From Eubacteriaceae bacterium Marseille-Q4139 (lineage in GTDB: Bacteria; Bacillota; Clostridia; Lachnospirales; Lachnospiraceae): a stretch of 64,000 bases of DNA. The position numbers were made by a program, and so were the translations under genes. This document shows positions 44,176 through 51,364 of the stretch, in pieces. The DNA lies in NCBI GenBank assembly GCA_018223415.1, contig JAGTTQ010000001.1:2577865-2641864 (forward strand), read 5' to 3'. The notes below the pieces were generated by a model that made no database searches, was not told the origin of the DNA, and worked only from the letters and a program-made list of their open reading frames with translations. Each line of letters starts with the position of its first letter. Position 1 is the stretch's first letter.

Positions 44176-46146
44176 GTGGCAGAACAGCAGAATCAGAAGG
44201 GAAATCATCAGGAGCCGGACTTAAACCAGCTCCTTAAGGTGCGCCGTGAAAAGCTGGCGGAGCTCCAGGCTGACGGCCGGGATCCGTTTCAGATCACGAA
44301 GTATGATGTGACGGCGCACAGCATGGACATCAAGGAGCAGTATGCGGAGTTTGAGGGAAAAGAAGTTTCCATCGCAGGCCGCATGATGTCCAAACGTGTC
44401 ATGGGAAAGGCATCTTTCTGCAATGTGCAGGATTTAAAGGGAAATATCCAGTGCTATGTTTCCAGGGATGACCTGGGTGAAGATGCCTATAAGGATTTTA
44501 AGAAGTTAGATATCGGCGATATCGTTGGAATCCGCGGCATCGTGTTCACGACGAAGATGGGCGAGATCTCTGTCCATGCCCATTCCGTGACCCTGCTTTC
44601 CAAGAGCCTTCAGATTCTGCCGGAGAAATACCACGGCCTTACGAATACGGATGTGCGCTACCGCCAGAGATATACGGATTTAATCATGAATGAGGACGTG
44701 AAGAAGACCTTCGTCATGCGTTCCAGGATCATCAGCTGCATCCGCAGGTACCTGGACGGCCTGGGATTTTTGGAGGTGGAGACGCCGATGCTCGTGGCAA
44801 ATGCAGGCGGCGCGGCGGCGAGGCCATTCTCGACTCACTACAATGCGCTGGACGAGGATGTGAAGCTGCGCATTTCTCTGGAGCTTTACTTAAAGAGGCT
44901 GATTGTCGGCGGTATGGAGCGGGTCTATGAGATCGGGCGCGTGTTCCGCAACGAAGGCCTCGACACGAGACATAATCCGGAGTTTACGCTGATGGAGTTA
45001 TACCAGGCGTACACCGACTACCACGGCATGATGGATCTGACGGAGAACATGTTCCGCCATGTTGCCATGGAGGTCTGCAAGACGACGGAAATTCCTTACG
45101 CCGATGCGGTGATCGACCTTGGAAAGCCTTTCGAGCGGCTTACCATGGTGGACGCCATCAAGAAATATACGGGCATCGACTTTGACGAGGTTAAGACGAC
45201 CGAGGAAGCGAAGAAGTTAGCTGATGAAAAGGGCGTCAAGTATGAGAAGCGCCATGTCCGCGGCGATATTATCAACCTGTTCTTCGAGGAGTTCGTGGAA
45301 GAGCACCTGATCCAGCCGACGTTTATCATGGATCACCCGGTGGAGGTTTCCCCGCTCACGAAGAGGAAGCCGGATAAGCCGGAGTACGTGGAGCGGTTCG
45401 AGCTTTTCATCTACGGCCGTGAGATGTGCAACGCTTATTCCGAGTTAAACGATCCGATTGACCAGAGAGAGCGTTTTAAGGCCCAGGAGGCAGCCCTCGC
45501 CGCAGGTGATGAGGAAGCAAATACGACGGATGAGGACTTCATGAACGCCCTGGAGATCGGCATGCCTCCGACTGGCGGGATTGGGTATGGGATTGACCGG
45601 CTTGTGATGCTGCTTACAAATTCGCCGGCGATCCGGGATGTATTGCTGTTTCCGACAATGAAGTCGTTGGACGCGAAGAAGAGCGATGGGAAGGCGGAAA
45701 AAGCAGTGGCAGAAACGGCTTCCGCAACGCCGGCGCCGGCCGCAAGCGTGTCCGCGTCAGGCGTACAGCTTGACCTTTCCAAGGTGAAGATCGAGCCGTT
45801 GTTTGAAGACTTTGTGGATTTTGAGACCTTTGCCAAGTCGGATTTCCGCGTGGTGAAGATCGAAGCCTGCGAGGCCGTTCCGAAGTCCAAAAAGCTTCTT
45901 AAGTTTACGTTAAACGACGGAAGCGACAGGAAACGGACGATTTTAAGCGGTATCCATGAGTATTACGAGCCGGAGGAGCTGGTTGGGAAGACCTGCGTGG
46001 CGATTACCAACCTGCCGACGCGAGTGATGATGGGAGTGCCGTCTGAAGGAATGCTGATTTCCGCCGTGTACGAGTATGACGGACGGGAAGGACTGAATCT
46101 GCTGATGTTAGATGATGTGATTCCGGCGGGGGCGAAGCTTTATTAG
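44176..46146 (+). CDS. lysS: Lysyl-tRNA synthetase (class II) with C-terminal tRNA-binding domain
   Basis: 656 aa, about 150 longer than usual LysRS. Residues ~60-165 are the anticodon-binding OB fold and ~180-495 the class II core (motif 2 GRVFRNEGLDTRHNPEF, motif 3 GIGYGIDRLVML). A Lys/Ala/Ser-rich linker (~496-535) leads into a second OB-fold domain (~545-656; FAKSDFRVVKIEACEAVPKS, SGIHEYYEPEELVGK, MMGVPSEGMLISA) like the EMAPII/MetRS C-terminal tRNA-binding domain. The GTG start follows GAGGAG. The added domain should strengthen tRNA binding. A displaced copy of the linker lies 1.9 kb downstream. Confidence 0.94.
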   Translation: MAEQQNQKGNHQEPDLNQLLKVRREKLAELQADGRDPFQITKYDVTAHSMDIKEQYAEFEGKEVSIAGRMMSKRVMGKASFCNVQDLKGNIQCYVSRDDLGEDAYKDFKKLDIGDIVGIRGIVFTTKMGEISVHAHSVTLLSKSLQILPEKYHGLTNTDVRYRQRYTDLIMNEDVKKTFVMRSRIISCIRRYLDGLGFLEVETPMLVANAGGAAARPFSTHYNALDEDVKLRISLELYLKRLIVGGMERVYEIGRVFRNEGLDTRHNPEFTLMELYQAYTDYHGMMDLTENMFRHVAMEVCKTTEIPYADAVIDLGKPFERLTMVDAIKKYTGIDFDEVKTTEEAKKLADEKGVKYEKRHVRGDIINLFFEEFVEEHLIQPTFIMDHPVEVSPLTKRKPDKPEYVERFELFIYGREMCNAYSELNDPIDQRERFKAQEAALAAGDEEANTTDEDFMNALEIGMPPTGGIGYGIDRLVMLLTNSPAIRDVLLFPTMKSLDAKKSDGKAEKAVAETASATPAPAASVSASGVQLDLSKVKIEPLFEDFVDFETFAKSDFRVVKIEACEAVPKSKKLLKFTLNDGSDRKRTILSGIHEYYEPEELVGKTCVAITNLPTRVMMGVPSEGMLISAVYEYDGREGLNLLMLDDVIPAGAKLY

Positions 46147-46260
46147 AAGGAAATTCGTCTGATCTTATTCGTAAGATTTTGTACCAATTTGAAAAAAATC
46201 CGTAGGCTTATGAAAACGATTCTGTTTGAAAATGAGTAAGTCGGGAGTGGAGAAGAAATT

Positions 46261-46306
46261 CAGCCAGATACTGCTGTGGGAAACCGGCGGTATCTGGCTG
46301 TTTTTT
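46261..46306 (+). terminator. Terminator of lysS
   Basis: CAGCCAGATAC-GC pairs with GC-GTATCTGGCTG with minor mismatches, followed by TTTTTT. It is a strong intrinsic terminator ~115 bp after lysS; the preceding gap holds a half-site TTTTGTACCAATTT like that upstream of yefM. Confidence 0.88.
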
Positions 46307-46392
46307 GTTACACAAGCCTGGTAAGCGGCGTCATACTTGCTTTCAGGGAGCAGAGATTGAATTGCCGGATCTCAGGGAGTATCTTGAAATTG

Positions 46393-46650
46393 CTATTCAC
46401 TGAGCAAGGTGTTTAAAAAGGCGGTGAGTGCGCTGCGCTGTTCGGGGTTTAACCGATAGACAGCCGCTAACAGCGGGTCGGTGGAAAGGGTACTGACGGT
46501 TTTTTCATCAAAGAAATCGTGCAGTGAGATGCCTAAAGCCTCGCAGATATAGGAGAGGACTTCAACTTTTCAATCGCTTTGGAAGATATCACAGAGGGCG
46601 AGGCGGGATAGAACCTTGCCCTTATTTTTATATCTATGTTTTATAAAATC
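46393..46650 (-). pseudogene. Decayed XRE-type regulator (C-terminal part)
   Basis: On the minus strand the frame reads LSRLALCDIFQSD-stop-KVEVLSYICEALGISLHDFF and continues through a tail to a TAG at 46393-46395. The second part is typical of the end of small XRE helix-turn-helix regulators. An in-frame TGA at 46572-46570 interrupts it, and no start or N-terminal helix-turn-helix can be followed beyond ~46650. It is the first of several broken genes in this patch. Confidence 0.65.
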
Positions 46651-46784
46651 GTTAGCTGGAAAACATTGAAGAGGGGATGATTGTTGTATATAATAATAGT
46701 ATAAAGGATTTGGAGAGAATTAAGTGGATAGTGACAGAAAATTGTATCGATAACCTATGAAAGGTTGTAGTAGGAGTGATGACG

Positions 46785-47024
46785 ATGACGACACTTAGAA
46801 AGAATGCGATGGATTTGCTGGAACAGATGCCGGAAGACAAATTGTATTTTATCGTACAGATTATGCAGGGCGTAAAGGGACTTTATGGAACAGAGAAGCA
46901 GGCTGCGAAAGACCAGGCGTTTGAAATGCTGGAAGGTATCAGAAAAAAGGTTCCTGAACTTGATTATGATAAGGAATTAGAAAATTACAGGGAGGAAAAG
47001 TATGGGATTTCGGATATTAGTTGA
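46785..47024 (+). CDS. Putative antitoxin of a PIN-type toxin-antitoxin pair
   Basis: 79 aa from ATG 46785, which has TAGGAG 8 nt upstream (GTG 46776 and ATG 46779 overlap that site). The helical N-terminus (MDLLEQMPEDKLYFIVQIMQ) and an acidic Lys/Glu C-terminal tail (ELDYDKELENYREEKYG) fit small antitoxins that neutralise a toxin through the C-terminus. It overlaps the PIN toxin frame by 23 nt. The gene itself looks intact although its toxin is broken. Confidence 0.7.
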   Translation: MTTLRKNAMDLLEQMPEDKLYFIVQIMQGVKGLYGTEKQAAKDQAFEMLEGIRKKVPELDYDKELENYREEKYGISDIS

Positions 47025-47417
47025 TACCAGTGTCCTCCTGGACTACCTGCTGTGCCGGGAACCTTTCGATTCGGCAGCCAGGAGGATCCTGCTTGCATGT
47101 AAGCAGGGTGAGGCAGTAGGCTGTATCGCCGCTCATTCCATATCCAATATGTTTTTATACTGAGGAAGGCATTTTGTGTGGAAGAGCGAAAAAATATCTT
47201 GAAAAGTGTGTGCGAGCTGTTTGAAGTAGAGGGAATTGATAAGGAAAAAATCCTGGCTGCATTAGCAGACGAACGGTTTTCTGACTTTGAGGACTGTTTG
47301 CAGATGGAGTGTGCAATATCTTTTCAGGCAGATTATATTGTAACAAGAAATATTGACGATTTTCGCGGCAGCAGTATTCCGTGCATAGAACCGGACGAAT
47401 TTTGTAAGCTGCTTTGA
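47002..47417 (+). pseudogene. PIN-domain (VapC-like) toxin, inactivated by a one-base deletion
   Basis: ATG 47002 opens a PIN domain (FRILVDTSVLLDYLLCREPF, then IAAHSISNMF). Near 47156-47163 the frame is lost: the next codons give a stop, but shifting by one base restores ILRKAFCVEERKNILKSVCELF and the rest of the domain (DFEDCLQMECAISFQADYIVTRN) to a stop at 47417. One deleted base in a T/A run explains this. The first acidic residue and the late acidic cluster of the RNase site fall in separate frames, so no functional toxin is expected unless frameshifting occurs. Confidence 0.82.
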
Positions 47418-47479
47418 CGGTGAGCGAGTAATGAGAACGCTGATTAGCGGATGATTACAGACAGAAACTTCCATAGGAC

Positions 47480-47521
47480 TGTACCAATTCTGTGCCATTT
47501 TGTACCAAATGGTGGTACAAA
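47480..47521 (+). promoter_or_regulatory. YefM-type operator
   Basis: A perfect inverted repeat TTTGTACC ... GGTACAAA (47499-47506 and 47514-47521) with a 7-nt spacer, preceded by another CTGTACC. Operators of yefM-yoeB loci contain TGTACA-centred palindromes, so this fits autoregulation of the following antitoxin-toxin pair. It now precedes the inserted lysS-linker copy. Confidence 0.6.
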
Positions 47522-47562
47522 TAGGGGAAGACAGGATTAGAGAAATCAAAAAAATTCTGATA

Positions 47563-47712
47563 ATGAAGTCGTTGGGCGCGAAAAAGAGCGATGGAAAAGT
47601 GGAAAGGGCAGTGGCAGAAACGGCTTCCGTAACGTCAGTACCGGCTACCAGCGTGCCCGCGTCAGGCGTACAGATTGACCTTTCCAAGGTAAAGATCGAA
47701 GCCTGGCGAGGG
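47563..47712 (+). pseudogene. Displaced copy of the lysS linker region
   Basis: About 150 bp closely match lysS 45658-45794. The protein reads MKSLGAKKSDGKVERAVAET against MKSLDAKKSDGKAEKAVAET, then both continue to DLSKVKIE. The last bases (AGATCGAAGCCTGG) match a second lysS site at 45857, as if joined across the short repeat AAGATCGA. It is open from 47500 to 47727, but nothing suggests a functional protein. It lies between the YefM-type operator and the truncated yefM frame. Confidence 0.85.
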
Positions 47713-47723
47713 TACGACAAATT

Positions 47724-47954
47724 ATGAAGTTCTACATGGATCGTGTGAACGATGATTATGAAACTCTGGTCGTTACAAGAAAGGATAATCGGAATGTTGT
47801 CATGATGTCGGAAGAAGCCTACAATAATTTGATGGAAAACCTTTATGTGATGGGAAGTCAGGCAAATTATGACTGGCTCATGGAGTCGAAAGAACAGTTG
47901 GAAAAAGGAATGGCATCCATTCACAGCTTGGTTGAGGCAGACGTGGATGAATAA
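47724..47954 (+). CDS. yefM: YefM-family antitoxin, N-terminally truncated
   Basis: 76 aa from ATG 47724: KFYMDRVNDDYETLVVTRKD, NVVMMSEEAYNNLMENLYVM and the toxin-neutralising tail are typical YefM/Phd. Normal YefM begins about 12-15 residues earlier. In the same frame, codons for ARVRQI precede the ATG and resemble the usual NARQNL segment, but no start codon remains because the lysS-linker copy replaces it. The operator-binding N-terminus may therefore be impaired while toxin binding is kept. It overlaps yoeB by 8 nt. Confidence 0.78.
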   Translation: MKFYMDRVNDDYETLVVTRKDNRNVVMMSEEAYNNLMENLYVMGSQANYDWLMESKEQLEKGMASIHSLVEADVDE

Positions 47955-48210
47955 AGTATTTACGGATAATGGCTGGAAAGATTGTGTGTACTGTCTGACG
48001 AAGGACCGAAAAACTTTGAAAAAAATCAACCAGCTGCTTGACGATATCTCAAGAAACGGAAAGGAAGGAATTGGAAAACCGGAGCCGTTGGTTGGAAATT
48101 TGTCTGGTTATTGGAGCCGGCGAATCAATGACAAAGAACGTCTGATTTATAAAATTGATGAATCGAATATTTATATTCTGGCGTGCAGGTATCACTATTC
48201 TGATTCATAA
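47947..48210 (+). CDS. yoeB: YoeB-family mRNA interferase toxin
   Basis: 87 aa, normal length. The family segments are NQLLDDISRNGKEGIGKPEPL, GNLSGYWSRRINDKERLIYKI and the C-terminal CRYHYSDS. The catalytic Glu (KPEPL), Arg (WSRRI) and terminal His-Tyr (YHY) are all present, so the toxin looks active. It cuts mRNA at the ribosomal A site when not held by YefM. It overlaps the antitoxin frame by 8 nt, the usual coupling. Confidence 0.9.
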   Translation: MNKVFTDNGWKDCVYCLTKDRKTLKKINQLLDDISRNGKEGIGKPEPLVGNLSGYWSRRINDKERLIYKIDESNIYILACRYHYSDS

Positions 48211-48401
48211 AAAGTATGCTGGGGTAGAAATATGTTTCATGGAGAATAAGACTATTTGGATTAGGGCATATCTGATTCAAGTGGTTTTTTCTGCTTTTAC
48301 GATATGGCGTTGAAAAATTTCTGATTTCTGAAAAAATTGTAAGTGCCTTCGACATGGAAAACAGGGGTTTGCTAAACGGGAGATGGAAGGAGAGAAGTTT
48401 G

Positions 48402-48677
48402 ATGAGGCAAAACTATGTAAAGGCGTGTATCCAGTCTGTCATTCTTTCGTTTTCCAGTTCAGTTCCGGCGATGGCCGGCTGGGAGCAGGATAACGGCTCT
48501 TATCGGTATTGACAGGAAGATGGGAAATACGCGGTTTCTCAATGGGTACTGGATGAGGGCGTTTATTATTACCTGGATTCCAATGGCAGGATGCTTGCGG
48601 ATACCACAACACCGGACGGGTATCTGGTGGCGTCAGACGGAAGTTGGGTGCAGGAAAAACAGGCGTTGGGTGGATAA
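48402..48677 (+). pseudogene. Cell-wall-binding-repeat protein fragment with in-frame stop
   Basis: After AAGGAGAG, ATG 48402 begins a short signal peptide (ACIQSVILSFSSSVPAMA) and then a choline/cell-wall-binding-like repeat (GWEQDNGSYRY-stop-QEDGKYAVSQWVLDEGVYYYLD, NGRMLADTTTPDGYLV). The stop is TGA at 48510-48512, exactly where these repeats normally have Trp. The frame then continues to TAA at 48677. Only about one and a half repeats remain, so it is a short remnant. Confidence 0.8.
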
Positions 48678-48759
48678 GTAAGGACGCCTTATGACAACCA
48701 GCCATATTATTTTAAAGAAAAAGATAAATGATAAATATATTCAACATCCCTACTCCATC

Positions 48760-48789
48760 TTGACAAACCTCTCCCCATAGATGTATTAT
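48760..48789 (+). promoter_or_regulatory. Promoter of the tetR gene
   Basis: -35 TTGACA (48760-48765), 18-bp spacer, -10 TATTAT (48784-48789), 37 bp before the chosen start. Confidence 0.65.
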
Positions 48790-48825
48790 AAAATTGTTAT
48801 ATATCACTGTTACATGGAGGCTGCC

Positions 48826-49443
48826 ATGGAAGAGAAATCACCCGACACATTAGAAAGGATTCAGCAGGCCGCGCTCGACGAGTTTTCGGAGAAGGGCTTC
48901 CTCGGCGCGTCCCTGCGGCAGATCGTAAAGCATGCGGGAGTAACAACCGGCGCCTTTTACGGTTATTTTTCCAGCAAGGAAGCCCTGTTCGCCTCCATTG
49001 TAGAGCCGCACGCCGCCGCCCTCATGGGAAAATTCATGGAGGCGCACACGACCTTTGCCGAACTGCCGGAGGAAGAGCAGCCGTCGCATATGGGCGTGGA
49101 GTCGGGCGCCTGCATTCACTGGATGGTGGACTATATCTGCGGACACCGGGAGCCGGTGAAGCTGCTTTTGTGCGGAGCTGAGGGTACCGGCTATGAGCAT
49201 TTCGTTCACAACATGGTGGAGGTGGAAGTGGAGAGCACGCTCAAATACATGGAGACGCTCCGCCGCCTGGGACATGAGATCCCAAACCTCAGCGAATCCC
49301 TGTGCCATATCATTGCTAGTGGCATGCTCAACGGTCTTTTTGAAATCGTAATTCACGATATGCCGCGGGAGCAGGCGATGAAGGACGTGGAACAGCTCAG
49401 GGAATTTTACACGGCCGGCTGGATGAAGCTCATGGAGCCGTGA
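48826..49443 (+). CDS. TetR-family transcriptional regulator
   Basis: 205 aa. The N-terminal helix-turn-helix (LERIQQAALDEFSEKGFLGASLRQIVKHAGVTTGAFYGYFSSKEALF, in segments) is followed by a variable helical ligand-binding domain. ATG 48826 follows GGAGG by 5 nt; ATG 48814 is also possible. It precedes a two-gene ABC exporter on the same strand and probably represses it, with a palindrome upstream of the exporter as candidate operator. Confidence 0.9.
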   Translation: MEEKSPDTLERIQQAALDEFSEKGFLGASLRQIVKHAGVTTGAFYGYFSSKEALFASIVEPHAAALMGKFMEAHTTFAELPEEEQPSHMGVESGACIHWMVDYICGHREPVKLLLCGAEGTGYEHFVHNMVEVEVESTLKYMETLRRLGHEIPNLSESLCHIIASGMLNGLFEIVIHDMPREQAMKDVEQLREFYTAGWMKLMEP

Positions 49444-49457
49444 CAGAAAACGGTGAG

Positions 49458-49484
49458 GCCGCCCCGCTTCTCAGGCAGGGCGGC
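49458..49484 (+). terminator. Hairpin after tetR
   Basis: GCCGCCC pairs with GGGCGGC around a 13-nt loop, with TTTT 7 nt further on and a T8 run at 49503-49510. It separates tetR from the exporter operon. Confidence 0.6.
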
Positions 49485-49517
49485 TGCGGGTTTTGCACGC
49501 AATTTTTTTTGCCTATA

Positions 49518-49535
49518 AGTTAGCTAAAACTAACT
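49518..49535. promoter_or_regulatory. Palindrome upstream of the ABC exporter, candidate TetR operator
   Basis: AGTTAG-CTAAAA-CTAACT, a perfect 6-bp inverted repeat with a 6-bp centre, lies 26 bp before the exporter start in a short AT-rich promoter region. Binding by the adjacent TetR protein is inference. Confidence 0.5.
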
Positions 49536-49561
49536 AAAAATATTTTAAGGAGGTAACTCGG

Positions 49562-51364
49562 ATGAAAAAAGAAAAAAAGAGCGATGCGGCAGTCCTGCTA
49601 GCATATGCAGGGAGCCGAAGAGGTCTGACCTTTCTGGGGCTGGCGCTGTCGGCAGTCTCCATGCTTTTCAGCATGGCGCCGTATCTCTGCATCTGGCTGG
49701 CGGCCAGAGATCTGATCGCCGCAGCGCCGGAGTGGACGAAGGCGCAGAATGTCACCAGATACGGCTGGCTGGCTTTTGCCTTTGCGGTGGGCGGCATTCT
49801 CATCTATTTCGCCGGACTGATGTGCACGCATCTGGCGGCCTTCCGCACTGCGTCCAACATCCGGAAGCAGGGCATCGCCCATGTGATGAAGGCGCCCCTG
49901 GGATTTTTCGATGCCAATGCGTCCGGCTTAATCCGCGGCCGTCTCGATGCGGCGGCGGCCGACACGGAGACGCTGTTGGCCCACAACCTGGCGGACATTG
50001 TGGGCACCATTGTCCTGTTTCTGGCCATGCTGGTGATGATGCTGGTGTTTGACTGGCGTATGGGGGCGGCCTGCCTTCTGGCGGCAGTGATCTCGGTGAT
50101 TGCCATGTTCTCCATGATGGGCGGGAAAAACGCCGGTATCATGGCAGAATACCAGGCAGCCCAGGACCGCATGACAAAAGCCGGAACGGAATATGTCCGC
50201 GGCATCCCGGTGGTGAAGATTTTCCAGCAGACGGTGTATTCCTTCCGGGCGTTCAAGCAGGCCATCGACGAGTACAGCGCCAAAGCCGGGCATTACCAGG
50301 GGGCCGTGTGCCGGATCCCCCAGTCGGTCAACCTGACGTTTACGGAAGGCGCCTTTGTATTTTTGGTTCCGGCGGCGCTGTTTCTTGCCCCCGGCGCGCG
50401 GGCGGACGGGAGGTTTGCAGGCTTTGCTGCGGATTTTGCCTTTTATGCGGTGTTTTCCTCCATTATTTCCACCGCCCTTGCAAAAATCATGTTTGTCGCT
50501 TCCGGAATGATGCTGGCAGGCACGGCATTGGGACGGATTAACCAGGTGATGTGCGCGCCTGTCCTTGAAAAGCCGGAAAACCCGCAGGTGCCCAGGGACA
50601 ACCGGGTGGAGTTTAAGGATGTGAGCTTCACATACGACGGCGCACAGGTTCCGGCCCTTTCCCATGTTTCCTTTACAGCCGAGCCGGGGCAGACCGTGGC
50701 GCTAGTGGGGCCGTCCGGCGGCGGAAAGACGACGGCAGCCAGCCTGATTCCAAGGTTCTGGGATGTGACGTCAGGTGCGGTGGAGGTCGGCGGCGTCAAT
50801 GTAAAGCAGATAGATCCCCATGTCCTCATGGATCAGGTGGCCTTCGTGTTCCAGAATAACCGCCTGTTTAAGACGTCGATCCTGGAAAATGTCCGGGCTG
50901 CACGGCCGGAGGCGACAAGAGAACAGGTACAGGACGCGCTCATGGCCGCCCAGTGCGGGGATATCCTGGAAAAGCTGCCGGAGGGGCTCGATACGCAGAT
51001 CGGCACCGAAGGGACGTACCTCTCCGGCGGTGAACAGCAGAGGATCGCCCTGGCGCGGGCAATTTTAAAGGATGCGCCCATCATCGTCCTTGACGAGGCC
51101 ACGGCCTTTGCAGACCCCGAGAATGAGGTGCTGATCCAGAAGGCTTTCCATGCGCTGACAAAGGGGCGCACGGTACTTATGATTGCCCACCGGCTTTCCA
51201 CGGTGGTGGGCGCCGATAAGATTGTTGTCCTGGATCAGGGGCGCATCGCCGAGCAGGGGACACACGAAGAGCTTGCGGCCGCGGGCGGGCTGTATGCCAG
51301 GATGTGGGCCGACTATAACCAGGCTGTCCGGTGGAAAATCACAAGCGAAAAGGAGGCGGAGTAA
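49562..51364 (+). CDS. ABC exporter half-transporter (permease-ATPase fusion), subunit 1
   Basis: 600 aa. Six membrane helices (~20-330) are fused to an ATPase (~345-580) with Walker A GPSGGGKTTAAS, Q-loop VFQNNRLF, signature LSGGEQQRIALARAIL and Walker B IIVLDEATAFADPENE. The second subunit gene follows directly after the stop. Pairs of this type include YbtPQ/IrtAB-like and drug exporters, so the direction and substrate are not certain. AAGGAGG precedes the ATG. Confidence 0.9.
   Translation: MKKEKKSDAAVLLAYAGSRRGLTFLGLALSAVSMLFSMAPYLCIWLAARDLIAAAPEWTKAQNVTRYGWLAFAFAVGGILIYFAGLMCTHLAAFRTASNIRKQGIAHVMKAPLGFFDANASGLIRGRLDAAAADTETLLAHNLADIVGTIVLFLAMLVMMLVFDWRMGAACLLAAVISVIAMFSMMGGKNAGIMAEYQAAQDRMTKAGTEYVRGIPVVKIFQQTVYSFRAFKQAIDEYSAKAGHYQGAVCRIPQSVNLTFTEGAFVFLVPAALFLAPGARADGRFAGFAADFAFYAVFSSIISTALAKIMFVASGMMLAGTALGRINQVMCAPVLEKPENPQVPRDNRVEFKDVSFTYDGAQVPALSHVSFTAEPGQTVALVGPSGGGKTTAASLIPRFWDVTSGAVEVGGVNVKQIDPHVLMDQVAFVFQNNRLFKTSILENVRAARPEATREQVQDALMAAQCGDILEKLPEGLDTQIGTEGTYLSGGEQQRIALARAILKDAPIIVLDEATAFADPENEVLIQKAFHALTKGRTVLMIAHRLSTVVGADKIVVLDQGRIAEQGTHEELAAAGGLYARMWADYNQAVRWKITSEKEAE

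Noticed and set aside
46393..48677. TGA read as tryptophan or selenocysteine in the interrupted genes
   Set aside because: TGA ends many intact genes in this window, e.g. the oppD-type and gltS-adjacent genes, and no selenocysteine-like structure was noticed; simple decay is the better explanation.
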